Shown here: positions 30,724-38,691 of the stretch, piece after piece
Position numbering within the stretch: the first letter of the stretch is position 1
How the letters are laid out: every line of letters begins with the position of its first letter
Assembly: GCF_004122735.1 (NCBI RefSeq)
Contig: NZ_SDIF01000061.1
Span: 1-40,094 of the forward strand
Direction of reading: 5' to 3'
Source: Streptomyces sioyaensis
Lineage (GTDB): Bacteria > Actinomycetota > Actinomycetes > Streptomycetales > Streptomycetaceae
Length of the DNA stretch: 40,094 nt
Translations under genes and position numbers: made by a program
Notes under the pieces: model-generated
What the model was told of the DNA's origin: nothing
Database searches by the model: none
Seen by the model: only the letters and a program-made list of their open reading frames with translations

Positions 30724-31296
30724 ATGAGCCCCAGGCCGATGACCCGCCCCGGGGGGCGCAGCGCCCGCGTCCAGGAATCGGTGCACGCCGCCGTGCGTGC
30801 CCTTGAGGCCGAACAGGGCCGCGAGGCGCTGACCGTGCCCCTGGTCGCCGCCCGCGCCGGTGTCACCCCGTCGACGATCTACCGCCGTTGGGGAGACCTC
30901 CAGGAGCTGCTGTCCGACGTGGCCGTCGAGCGCCTCCGCCCGGAGACGGAGCCCGCCGATCACGGAGCGCTGCGCACCGACCTGGAGGCCTGGGCAGAGC
31001 ATTTCCTGGAGGAGATGTCCTCGCCCCCGGGCCGTGCGTACATCCGCGACGCGCTCGCCGGCGATCCGGACGGCAGTCATGCGGGTCAGTGCTCGGCCTA
31101 CGCCGCCGAGCAGGTGGGCATCATCCTCGCCCGCGCCGCCGACCGCGGCGAACCGGCCCCGGACGCCGAGGTGGTGATGGACCACATCGTGGCGCCGATG
31201 ATGTACCGGCTCGTCTTCCGGCCGGGCCCGCTGGACGCGACGTACGCCCGCGGCCTGGTGGAGGCGACGCTGTCCAGCCTGATGCCACCCGGCTGA
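30724..31296 (+). CDS. TetR/AcrR-family regulator
   Basis: A 190-residue regulator with helix-turn-helix at about 35-60 (ALTVPLVAARAGVTPSTIYR then RWGDLQELLSDVA). The C-terminal part (MDHIVAPMMYRLVFRPGPLD) is of the TetR_C_11-like type with a conserved I.AP..YR...... motif. AAGGTGGAG is upstream of the ATG. It lies after the amidase module in the same direction and may regulate it or itself. Confidence 0.92.
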   Translation: MSPRPMTRPGGRSARVQESVHAAVRALEAEQGREALTVPLVAARAGVTPSTIYRRWGDLQELLSDVAVERLRPETEPADHGALRTDLEAWAEHFLEEMSSPPGRAYIRDALAGDPDGSHAGQCSAYAAEQVGIILARAADRGEPAPDAEVVMDHIVAPMMYRLVFRPGPLDATYARGLVEATLSSLMPPG

Positions 31297-31371
31297 CCAG
31301 CCGCACCGCGCGCGAACACCGCTGGCCGGCTGGGCCGGCCACCCCACCCGTCACCCAGCCGACCGCCCCCG

Positions 31372-31971
31372 TCAGTGCCCGTGTCCGTGAACCTGCCCCT
31401 GCCCCTGCCCCTGCCCAGCGTCGGCCGTACGTGTGCCGTCCGGGTCGTCCGGGTTCTGCGGGCTCTCCTGGTTGTCGGACGGCTCGGCACTGGGGCCGCC
31501 ATTGTCCGACGGGTCGCCATTGTTCACCGGGTCGCCGTTGTCCGACGAGCCGCCGTTGTCGGACGGGTCGGCGCTGTGGGACGGGTCCGGGTTGCCGGAG
31601 GGCTCGGGGCTGTCGGACGGGTCGGGTTCATCGGAAGGGTCCGGTTCCCGCGGGCCGTCCGCGCTCAGCTGGAGGCTGCCGAACCGTGCGTTGCGCCAGT
31701 CGCGGCTGGGCACGACCGTGACCACGGAGCCGGTGCAATCGCGCCCGTTGTACAGCACGAGGTCGGTGGGGGTGTCGTTGTCCACCGTGCCGTAGCCGTC
31801 CCCCACTCCGTAGCAATGGTCGTCGCCGGGATCGAGGATCTCGTGCATCCGGTTTTCCGGGCGGGTGTGGTACGTGATGACGCCGGTGACGGCCTGGGCG
31901 CCATGGGGGCTGAAGGCCACGAACGCCCCGGTGAGGGCCAGGGCGCCAAGGAAAGCGGTCATGCGTCGCAC
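31372..31971 (-). CDS. Secreted protein with Pro-Ser-Asp repeat tail
   Basis: A 199-residue protein with signal peptide MRRMTAFLGALALTGAFVAF to AQA (about 27). The mature N-terminal part (about 28-105) contains HCYGVGDGYGTVDNDTPTDL and GRDCTGSVVTVVP, with two Cys that may form a disulphide; this resembles small extracellular beta domains of Streptomyces. Residues 108-180 are an acidic repeat of D-P-S-D / S-D-N-G-[DG] units, and the end is Gly-Gln/His-rich (GQGQGQGQVHGHGH). GAGGAG lies eight bases before the GTG at 31971; ATG 31962 is the alternative. The function is unknown; a cell-surface or wall-associated role is plausible. Confidence 0.85.
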   Translation of the reverse strand: MRRMTAFLGALALTGAFVAFSPHGAQAVTGVITYHTRPENRMHEILDPGDDHCYGVGDGYGTVDNDTPTDLVLYNGRDCTGSVVTVVPSRDWRNARFGSLQLSADGPREPDPSDEPDPSDSPEPSGNPDPSHSADPSDNGGSSDNGDPVNNGDPSDNGGPSAEPSDNQESPQNPDDPDGTRTADAGQGQGQGQVHGHGH

Positions 31972-32066
31972 AGTCGGAACTCCTCGTCAGCCACGGGCGG
32001 CGGTCCGAACGGCCCGGGTCAGGCCCTTACGGGATGTCGCCATGTGGGGTTCCCGACGCCCCCTCA

Positions 32067-32093
32067 GGATATTCATCCCATAAGGGATATTCA
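32067..32093 (-). promoter_or_regulatory. GGATATTCA direct repeat upstream of the secreted-protein gene
   Basis: GGATATTCA occurs at 32067-32075 and 32085-32093, 18 bases apart, with the palindrome ATCCCATAAGGGAT spanning the middle. It lies about 100 bases before the leftward secreted-protein gene and may be a promoter or regulator site. Confidence 0.45.
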
Positions 32094-32199
32094 CCGTGCA
32101 GCGGGACATGCAGAGAGGCGTCCGGCGGCTGACCGGCGTGGCTCCACGGGCCGGTCAGCGGGCCGTACGGGTACCGCGCGGAGCAGCTATCTTGCGGCG

Positions 32200-32578
32200 G
32201 TGACCGGTTCCGCGGCGCGCCCGCTGCTCTTCTTCGACGTTGACGGCCCGCTCCTCCCGTTCGGGGGACCTCCGGCGCACCGCGCGGGCGGGCATCCGGC
32301 GTACCCGGCGGGCCACCTGCCCCGGGCGCCGGTGCGAACCCGCTGCCGAGCAGGATCAACCCCGCGCTCGGCCCCAGACTGGCGGCGCTTCCGTGCGAGC
32401 TGGTCTGGGCGACCACCTGGATGAACGGGGCGAACGAGTACCTCGCGCCGCTGCTCGGGCTGCCGGAACTGCCCGTACTGAGCCGGCCGGAATCCGCCGC
32501 CGGCGAGGAGCGGGACATGCCTGCCGGGCTGCACTGGAAGACCCGCCCGCTGGTCGACCGGGCGGCGTCCCCAGCCGT
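32200..32578 (+). pseudogene. Broken HAD-like hydrolase gene
   Basis: From GTG 32200 the frame reads MTGSAARPLLFFDVDGPLLP (the F-x-D-V-D-G HAD motif I) then loses sense after about 32315. A different frame continues with NPALGPRLAALPCELVWATT, WMNGANEYLAPLLGLPELPV and GLHWKTRPLVDRAA, the normal continuation of Streptomyces HAD-domain proteins. The end of the gene, which would carry the last acidic motif, is missing where it meets the geosmin synthase stop at 32579. The gene is thus frameshifted and truncated. Confidence 0.75.
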
Positions 32579-34816
32579 CTACCCCACCCCCACCCCCGAA
32601 CGCACAAGCCGGGCCGCCGACGTGCCCAGGCCGGTCGGGGCGCCCAGCCAGCCCGGTGAACCCGTCGGGTGGCGCAGCTCGGGCTCGATGTAGCGGCGGC
32701 AGCCCTGGTGCCAGGTGAGGATGCCGGCCATCCAGTTCTCCAGCTCGTGGACGTATCCGTCGAGCGTCTTGCGGGCCTCCGGCGAGAGGTCGAAGTCGTC
32801 GTAGACTACCGGGAGTTGATGGGCCGCGACGTGCCGGAACTCGTTCATGCGGGAGGTCATGAGGTCATGGATGATGTGCAGCGCGGTCGGGTAGTCGCAG
32901 TCGAAGAAGGTCTGCACGACCAGGATGCCGTTGTGGACCTCGCCCTCGTACTCGATCTCCTTCTGGTACGAGAAGACGTCGTTCGTCAGGCAGGCGACGT
33001 CGGCGGCGGAGTTCTCCAGTGAGCGCAGGGCGCCGGTGCGGTAGACCTCCGGCGGGACCTGTCGGCCGTGGCCGATGCGGCTCAGGCTCATGGTGAGGTC
33101 GGAGCCGAACGTCGCCCGGCGCATCTCGATGTAGTCGACCGGGTCGGGGATCCGGTTCTGGGTCTGGTTGTCGAGCTCCCACAGCCAGCTGGCCGTCATC
33201 GTGTCGACGGTCTGGCGGAACGCCCGGCGCGCCTCGGGGGTCATCGGCTCCGCCGTACGGGGCCACAGGTCCGCCAGCCCGCGTTCGAGGGCGTTGACCG
33301 GCTCCGGGGTGGGCGCCGCGAGGTCGACGGGCATGAAGGACGACAGCCGCTCGGTGCACACCTTGGCGGCCACCAGGTCGCGCGGCCGCCCGAAGACCTG
33401 CGGGTAGTAGTCGTCCGCGTAGGTGCCCCAGGCCAGCCATGCGGCGCTGAGGTCCAGTTGTTCGGGGGTGGCGTCGGGGTGGATGCCGGCCGCGCACAGC
33501 GGCAGGTCGTAGCGGATGATCGCGGGCTCGTCCCAGACGTCGGAGAGCGGCACCCCGGGCTGCGGCCGGAGGATGCCCATCCGGTGCGCCCAATCGATGA
33601 GCCGGCGGCGGGCGCCCTCCAGATGCGGGCTGAGGGTGGTGGCGAACGGCATGTGGATGTCGGGGATCCGGGACGGGCCGACCTTCGGGTGCGGCACATG
33701 CGTGGTGCTGCGCAGGCGGTGCGCACCGGCCGTGGCCAGGGCGCGCCGCAGATCCGCGGCCGAGGTGCCGAGTCCACCGAGGGGGAACGGCGACCAGGCG
33801 GGCGAGGTGCGGGCCGCGGCTCCGCCGCCGTTCATGTAGCGGCTGGAGCGCATGTGCCATTCATGGCCGCCGGACTGCCAGTCCTGGAGCCCCTTGGCGT
33901 ACGCCAGCACGTCCGCGCAGGACCGCGGGTCCAGGCCCGTCTCGGCGAAGAGCGCGGGGAGTTCCGCGACGACGGTGTTCTCGAACTGCTGCAGCCGCGA
34001 GGTGATCAGGTCGTTGACGGAGTCCGCGGCCTCCTGGGTGGTGCAGTTCAAAAAGGTCTCCAGCACCAGGACGCCGTTGCTCAGCTCGCCCTCGTCCTCC
34101 GTCTCCCGCTGGTAGGAGAAGAGGTCGTTGCGCAGATGGACGCCGTCGGAGAAGGTGTCGCGCAGTACCCGCAGCGGCCGGGAGCCGGCGACGGAGGCGG
34201 GGACCTCGGCGCCGGTCGCGTACTCCACCAGGCCCGCCGACCAGGGCGCACCACCGACCTTGCGGCGCATCTCGATGTACTCGACGGGGTTGGGCACCCG
34301 GTGGATGTCGATGTTGGACAGTTCCCAGAGCGACTCGTTGAGCAGATGCTCGGTGCTCTCGGCGAACCGCCGCCGCCAGTCCATGGACATCTGCGGCACG
34401 GTGCGCGCCCACAGGTCGGCGAGTCCCGCCTCGACGGGGTTGACCGGCTCGGGAACGGGCGCGGCCAGGTCCATCGGCATGAACGCCGGCAGCCGGTCGA
34501 GGTACGCCTTGCCGCCCTCCCGGTCCAGCGTCCGCTTGAACGTCTCCAGGAAGTGGTCGTCGAAGAAGAAGACCCAGACGTACCAGTCGGTCACCAGCGA
34601 GAGCGCGTCGGCGTCACATTCCGGGTGGGTGTAGGAACACAGCAGGGCGTAGTCGTGGGCGTCGAGGTCCGACACCTCCCAGATGCCGGAGCCCTCCAGC
34701 ATTCCCATGCTGCGCGCCCACGTTCTGGAGTGCGTACGGGCCGCCTCCAGATGCGGGTTCAGCCGCGCCGGGTGGGGCGTGTAGAAGGTGGGCAATTCGA
34801 ATGGCTGCTGCGACAC
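32579..34816 (-). CDS. geoA: Bifunctional germacradienol/geosmin synthase
   Basis: A 745-residue two-domain class I terpene synthase. The N-terminal domain has the metal motif DDHFLE (86-91) and NDLFSYQRETEDEGE (about 232-246) and cyclises farnesyl diphosphate to germacradienol. The C-terminal domain, after the linker with FPLGGLGTSAADLRR, has DDYYPQ in place of a classical aspartate-rich motif and NDVFSYQKEIEYEGE, and converts germacradienol to geosmin with loss of acetone. Length and both motif pairs match the Streptomyces geosmin enzyme. It starts MSQQPFELPTFYTPHPARLN. It stands alone. The upstream 158 bases contain a dyad (GCGCCGATC with GATCGGCGGC) that may be regulatory. Confidence 0.97.
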   Translation of the reverse strand: MSQQPFELPTFYTPHPARLNPHLEAARTHSRTWARSMGMLEGSGIWEVSDLDAHDYALLCSYTHPECDADALSLVTDWYVWVFFFDDHFLETFKRTLDREGGKAYLDRLPAFMPMDLAAPVPEPVNPVEAGLADLWARTVPQMSMDWRRRFAESTEHLLNESLWELSNIDIHRVPNPVEYIEMRRKVGGAPWSAGLVEYATGAEVPASVAGSRPLRVLRDTFSDGVHLRNDLFSYQRETEDEGELSNGVLVLETFLNCTTQEAADSVNDLITSRLQQFENTVVAELPALFAETGLDPRSCADVLAYAKGLQDWQSGGHEWHMRSSRYMNGGGAAARTSPAWSPFPLGGLGTSAADLRRALATAGAHRLRSTTHVPHPKVGPSRIPDIHMPFATTLSPHLEGARRRLIDWAHRMGILRPQPGVPLSDVWDEPAIIRYDLPLCAAGIHPDATPEQLDLSAAWLAWGTYADDYYPQVFGRPRDLVAAKVCTERLSSFMPVDLAAPTPEPVNALERGLADLWPRTAEPMTPEARRAFRQTVDTMTASWLWELDNQTQNRIPDPVDYIEMRRATFGSDLTMSLSRIGHGRQVPPEVYRTGALRSLENSAADVACLTNDVFSYQKEIEYEGEVHNGILVVQTFFDCDYPTALHIIHDLMTSRMNEFRHVAAHQLPVVYDDFDLSPEARKTLDGYVHELENWMAGILTWHQGCRRYIEPELRHPTGSPGWLGAPTGLGTSAARLVRSGVGVG

Positions 34817-34974
34817 CGTTGCTGGCCTCTTCCCCTGCGTACGGAGGGACGGCGCGCCGATCCACGCCCCCCTTGAACGGGGGCAGCGCTACCCCGGTGA
34901 TCGGCGGCTTAGGCCTTATGGAGGAGGAGCTTCCGTCTCCACGCCGCTTCCGTTCGGAGTGCGCTGAACTGGGC

Positions 34975-35859
34975 TTATTTCTGGCTGACTTCTGGCAGCT
35001 TTGTTTCGCCTGTGGTGGTCGGCCGGCCGATCGCCGCCGTACGGCCGTGCGCCGCCGTCCGGCCGATCGCCCCCGTCCGCAGGGCGAGTTCCGCGAGCGC
35101 CTCCGGGGCGCCGGCCTGGCCGCGGATGCCGGGGAAGGCATTGATGTCCACGAGCAGGGGCGCGCCGCCGCCGGCGTCGAGGACGTCCACGCCGTAGACG
35201 TCCAGGCCGAAGATCTCGCCGGCCCGCAGCGCGGCGGCCCGCCAGCTCGCGGGCAGTTCGCCGGCCGGCAGCGACCGGGTCGGTCCACGGCCGCCCGGGG
35301 CCAGCTCCGAGCGGCGCAGCCCGGCGAAGAGCCGGCCGTCGACCACCCACAGCTTGTGGTCCCAGCCGCTGTTCGCGGTGAACTCCTGGACCACCACCGG
35401 CTCCTGGGCCCAGTCCGCGGCCAGTTCCCGCAGCCCCGCGGCGCTGTCGGCGCGGGCCACCAGGTCGTGGCGCCGGCTGAACCGGCTCTTGAGCACCAGC
35501 GGAGTGGCCGGATCGCCGGCCGCCGCCAGCCGGCCGACCGTGGTCAGCGCGGTGGTGGCGGCGAACGGCAGCCCGGCAGCGCGGGCCACGTCGGCCATCG
35601 CGACGCGGTCCTGGCAGCGCGCGGTCGCCGCCGCGGAGTTGAGCACCGGGGCGCCGTGCTCCTCCAGGAAGGCGGCGAGCGCCAGCGCCCGCGGGGTCCG
35701 CGCCTTGAGGAGATAGACGTCGGCGAGCGGGAAGAGGCCGGGGCCCGCGGTGGCGCTGCCCGGATCCAGCGAGACGACCTGGTGCTCCGGGGCCAGCAGC
35801 GCGGTGACGGCGGCCAGCAGCGGATGGCCGGGGTCGGCGGTGAGCAGACAGATCCTCAT
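34975..35859 (-). CDS. ATP-grasp (RimK-like) ligase, second of a pair
   Basis: A 294-residue protein that begins MRICLLTADPGHPLLAAVTA, the pre-ATP-grasp fold. Nucleotide-binding strands follow (TPLVLKSRFSRRHDLVARAD, PVVVQEFTANSGWDHKLWVV) and the metal-binding loop APLLVDINAFPGIRG (D-x-N) lies near the end, before a low-complexity tail. It forms an acyl-phosphate and joins it to an amine or similar nucleophile. Its ATG overlaps the stop of the other ATP-grasp gene by four bases (ATGA), so both are translated together and may act in one pathway or complex. The substrate is unknown. Confidence 0.9.
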   Translation of the reverse strand: MRICLLTADPGHPLLAAVTALLAPEHQVVSLDPGSATAGPGLFPLADVYLLKARTPRALALAAFLEEHGAPVLNSAAATARCQDRVAMADVARAAGLPFAATTALTTVGRLAAAGDPATPLVLKSRFSRRHDLVARADSAAGLRELAADWAQEPVVVQEFTANSGWDHKLWVVDGRLFAGLRRSELAPGGRGPTRSLPAGELPASWRAAALRAGEIFGLDVYGVDVLDAGGGAPLLVDINAFPGIRGQAGAPEALAELALRTGAIGRTAAHGRTAAIGRPTTTGETKLPEVSQK

Positions 35860-36884
35860 CGGCCGCCGCCGAGGGGCGCGGTGGGCCGGACGGGGCGCGG
35901 AAGCGGCGGCACGGAGCGCGGAGCCGTCGGGGCGGCCCCCGCCTTCGACTGCCCCGACGCCGGTCCGGCCCCCGTCTTCGACTGCCCCGACGCCCGTCCG
36001 CCCTCCGGCCCGGCCGCCCACCCGGCCGCCGGGGCGGCGTCCCGCCCGCTCGTCCCGCGCCGGGCGAGCTCCAGCACGGCGGCGGACACCCGGGCGACCG
36101 CGTCCGGCACCTGACGGAAGCTGGGAAAGTCGTTGATGTCGACGACCACCGGGCCGTCGGGCCCGAGCAGGATGTCGACGCCGTAGAGGTCGAGGCCGAA
36201 GACCTCGCCGATCCGGGCGGCGATCCGGGCGACCTCGGCGGTGAGCGGCACCTGGCGTTCGCGTACGTCGTGCGCGGGGTGCAGGGGCGAGCACCGCTCG
36301 GTCGCGTACAGCTCACCGGCGACGCTGTAGACCTTCAGATCCGTACCGGAGTTGGGGACGTAGGGCTGGGCGATGAGCAGTCCGCCGCCCCCGTCGCCCG
36401 TGCCCGCGGAGCCGGCCGGCGCCAGGGGCTCCAGCAGCCGGTCCGGCGTCGCCACCAGCCGGACCGCGCGCCCGGAACTGCCGTCCGCGGGCTTGACCAC
36501 GAGCGGGAACTCCGCCTCGGGTATCTCCGCGAGCTCCTCGGGCCGGGCCGCCGCATACGTCACGGGGACGGGCAGCCCCGTACCGCGGGCGAGCACCGCG
36601 GCCAGCGCCTTGTCGCGCACCCCCCGGATCGCCCGGACGTCGTTCACCGTCGTCAGCCCGGCGGACGCCGCGGCCTCCAGCAGGGTCAGGCCCGGACCGC
36701 CGGAGACGGTCTTGAGGACCCAGGCGTCATGGCTGCCCGCCTGTATCGCGTCGGACAGGGATATCAGCGAGCGGCCCGGCCACAGCACGTCCACCTGGTG
36801 GCCCCAGGCGCCGAGTTGGCGGATCACGTCCAGCGGCATGCCGTCGTGGCGGTACTGCTCCTCCACCAGGAAGCAGAGTCTCAT
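35856..36884 (-). CDS. ATP-grasp (RimK-like) ligase, first of a pair
   Basis: A 342-residue enzyme starting at ATG 36884 (GAGGGTG upstream). MRLCFLVEEQYRHDGMPLDV begins the pre-ATP-grasp domain. FPLVVKPADGSSGRAVRLVA is the first nucleotide-binding strand pair, GLLIAQPYVPNSGTDLKVYS the second, and PVVVDINDFPSFRQVPDAV carries the Mg-binding Asp/Asn. The last 70 residues are a Gly/Ala/Pro-rich tail with two GQSK[TA]GA units. Relatives include RimK, D-Ala-D-Ala ligase and peptide ligases; this one is not identifiable further. No small precursor peptide was found next to it that would make it a graspetide ligase. Confidence 0.9.
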   Translation of the reverse strand: MRLCFLVEEQYRHDGMPLDVIRQLGAWGHQVDVLWPGRSLISLSDAIQAGSHDAWVLKTVSGGPGLTLLEAAASAGLTTVNDVRAIRGVRDKALAAVLARGTGLPVPVTYAAARPEELAEIPEAEFPLVVKPADGSSGRAVRLVATPDRLLEPLAPAGSAGTGDGGGGLLIAQPYVPNSGTDLKVYSVAGELYATERCSPLHPAHDVRERQVPLTAEVARIAARIGEVFGLDLYGVDILLGPDGPVVVDINDFPSFRQVPDAVARVSAAVLELARRGTSGRDAAPAAGWAAGPEGGRASGQSKTGAGPASGQSKAGAAPTAPRSVPPLPRPVRPTAPLGGGR

Positions 36885-37233
36885 CGGGGCACCCTCGTCA
36901 TCGCCGCACGTCCGTCCACCGTCCGTCCGGCAGATCCATGACGTACCAGGATCCCATGCGGGGATCAGGCAGCGCCGTGGGCCTACGCACCCGGCACCCG
37001 GCTCTCGTTCACGGCGGCGTACGGGTGGACGGCCTCGTCGACCACGGTGCGGCGGAGTGCGAACGGACGGCCCCGTCGACCATGGCGGACGGCCCCGTCG
37101 ACCACCTCGGGGCGGGCCGGTCCGCCCCGCACGCCCGGTGTCGCTACCGTGAGGCGACCGCGACCGACCGTGACCTCCGCGACCGAGCGGGCCCAGGCAG
37201 GACGGAGCGGGACCGGATGCAATGGGAGGTCCA
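36885..37233. repeat. Intergenic region with three GTCGAC-containing repeats
   Basis: GGACGGCC[CT]CGTCGACCA recurs at 37027, 37065 and 37087 (19 bases each), in the divergent gap between the ATP-grasp operon and the Lrp regulator. Copies are 38 and 22 bases apart. No gene is supported here. GGGAGG at about 37224-37229 is the ribosome site of the Lrp gene. Confidence 0.6.
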
Positions 37234-37743
37234 GTGACCAGCAAGGCCGCACCCTTCGACGAACTCGACCGCAAGATCATTGCGGCGCTGATCGACAACG
37301 GCCGGGCGAGCTTCGCGGAGATCGGCGGCGCGATCGGGCTGTCGGCCACCGCGGTGAAACGACGGGTGGACCGGCTACGGGAGAGCAAGGTGATCACGGG
37401 GTTCAGCGCCACCGTCCGGCCGTCCGCGCTGGGCTGGCTGACCGAGGCGTACGTCGAGGTGTACTGCGACAGCGCCGCCCCGCCCCGCCGGCTCGCGGAG
37501 GTCGTCCGCAACCATCCGGAGATCGCCGCGGCGATGACCGTCACCGGGGGCGCCGATGCGCTGCTGCATGTGCGGGCGACCGATGTCGAGCACTTCGAGG
37601 AGGTACTCGAACGCATCCGGACCGAACCGTTCATCCGCAAGACAATCAGCTACATGGTGCTGTCCCATCTGCTGCCGGAGAGCCCGGAGGCCGGCGCCGG
37701 CGGATCCTTCGGCCAGACCGGCGCAGAAAACATGCAGAAATAG
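37234..37743 (+). CDS. Lrp/AsnC-family regulator
   Basis: A 169-residue regulator from GTG 37234, chosen because GGGAGG lies five bases before it (an in-frame ATG at 37222 has no site). The N-terminal winged helix reads FDELDRKIIAALIDNGRASF, AEIGGAIGLSATAVKRRVDR, LRESKVITGFSATV; the C-terminal RAM domain has EVYCDSAAPPRRLAEVV and MTVTGGADALLHVRATDVEH. It is followed by DDAH-like and ornithine aminotransferase genes, so it probably senses an amino acid such as arginine or ornithine and controls them. Repeats suitable for an Lrp-type protein lie right after it. Confidence 0.93.
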   Translation: MTSKAAPFDELDRKIIAALIDNGRASFAEIGGAIGLSATAVKRRVDRLRESKVITGFSATVRPSALGWLTEAYVEVYCDSAAPPRRLAEVVRNHPEIAAAMTVTGGADALLHVRATDVEHFEEVLERIRTEPFIRKTISYMVLSHLLPESPEAGAGGSFGQTGAENMQK

Positions 37744-37751
37744 CAGCCGAC

Positions 37752-37782
37752 ACGCAGCATTGCTGCGCCAATACGCAGCATT
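37752..37782. promoter_or_regulatory. ACGCAGCATT direct repeats between Lrp gene and DDAH gene
   Basis: ACGCAGCATT occurs at 37752-37761 and 37773-37782, exactly 21 bases or two helical turns apart. The first copy is part of the palindrome GCAGCATTGCTGC. Spacing and position suggest binding of the adjacent Lrp-type octamer or dimer ahead of the catabolic genes. Confidence 0.6.
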
Positions 37783-37875
37783 TGTTTCTTGTTGCCGGAA
37801 TCCTTCGCTCCGTACCGTGGAAAACACGAGGTGACAACCCTTAACGGTCTGTCACGGCAGGAGCGGAGCGGAGGG

Positions 37876-38691
37876 ATGTCTGTGCTGACGAGTCGTGTGC
37901 CGCGCCCGCGGCGCTTTCTGGTGTGCGAACCCCGGCACTTCGATGTGCGCTACGCCATCAACCCCTGGATGCGGACGGACGCACCGGTCGACACCGCGCT
38001 CGCCGCCCGCCAGTGGGAGGCCCTGATGGGCGCCTACCGCGCGCACGGGCACACGGTGCAGACCGTGGCGCCGGTGCCCGGACTGCCGGACATGGTGTTC
38101 GCGGCGAATGCGGCGCTGGTCCTGGCGGGGCGGGTCTTCGGCTCGCTCTTCCACGCCCCGCAGCGACGGCCGGAGTCCACCGCGTACGAGACGTGGTTCA
38201 AGGCCGCCGGCTTCGACGTCTACCGGCCGGAGTCGGTGTGCGAGGGCGAGGGCGATCTGGTCCCGGCGGGCCCCTATGTGCTGGCCGGCACCGGCTTCCG
38301 CACCACGCGCGCCGCCCACCAGGAGGTACAGGAGTACTTCGGGGTGCCGACCATCAGCCTCCAGCTGGTGGACCCGTACTTCTACCACCTCGACACCGCG
38401 CTCTTCGTGCTCGACGAGGAGAACATCGCGTACTACCCGGAGGCGTTCTCACCCGGCTGCCGCGAAGTGCTCGCCCGGCTCTTTCCCGGTGCGGTGCTCG
38501 CCACCCGGGACGACGCCATGGCCTTCGGGCTCAACTCCGTCTCCGACGGCCGCCATGTGTTCATCGCGCCCCAGGCGACCGGTCTCATAGGCCGGCTCGC
38601 CGCCCGGGGCTACGTCCCCGTCCCCGTCGACCTGTCCGAGTTCCACAAGGCCGGCGGTGGCATCAAGTGCTGCACCCAGGAGATCCGCTGA
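37876..38691 (+). CDS. Dimethylarginine dimethylaminohydrolase/amidinotransferase-family enzyme
   Basis: A 271-residue protein of the guanidino-group-modifying superfamily. It shows VCEPRHFDVRYAINPWM (substrate side), PDMVFAANAALV (D-x-x-F-x-x-N), YHLDTALFVLDEEN (the catalytic His and Asp strand) and the C-terminal GGGIKCCTQEIR with nucleophile Cys265. Such enzymes act on arginine, methylated arginines or related guanidino compounds to give ornithine or citrulline products. ATG 37876 follows GGAGCGGAGGG closely. The stop overlaps the ornithine aminotransferase start (TGATG), which suggests the product is fed to that enzyme. Confidence 0.9.
   Translation: MSVLTSRVPRPRRFLVCEPRHFDVRYAINPWMRTDAPVDTALAARQWEALMGAYRAHGHTVQTVAPVPGLPDMVFAANAALVLAGRVFGSLFHAPQRRPESTAYETWFKAAGFDVYRPESVCEGEGDLVPAGPYVLAGTGFRTTRAAHQEVQEYFGVPTISLQLVDPYFYHLDTALFVLDEENIAYYPEAFSPGCREVLARLFPGAVLATRDDAMAFGLNSVSDGRHVFIAPQATGLIGRLAARGYVPVPVDLSEFHKAGGGIKCCTQEIR

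Noticed and set aside
34975..36884. Graspetide biosynthesis locus
   Set aside because: ATP-grasp genes are present, but no small precursor with repeated Thr/Glu core was found within the flanking 300 bases.
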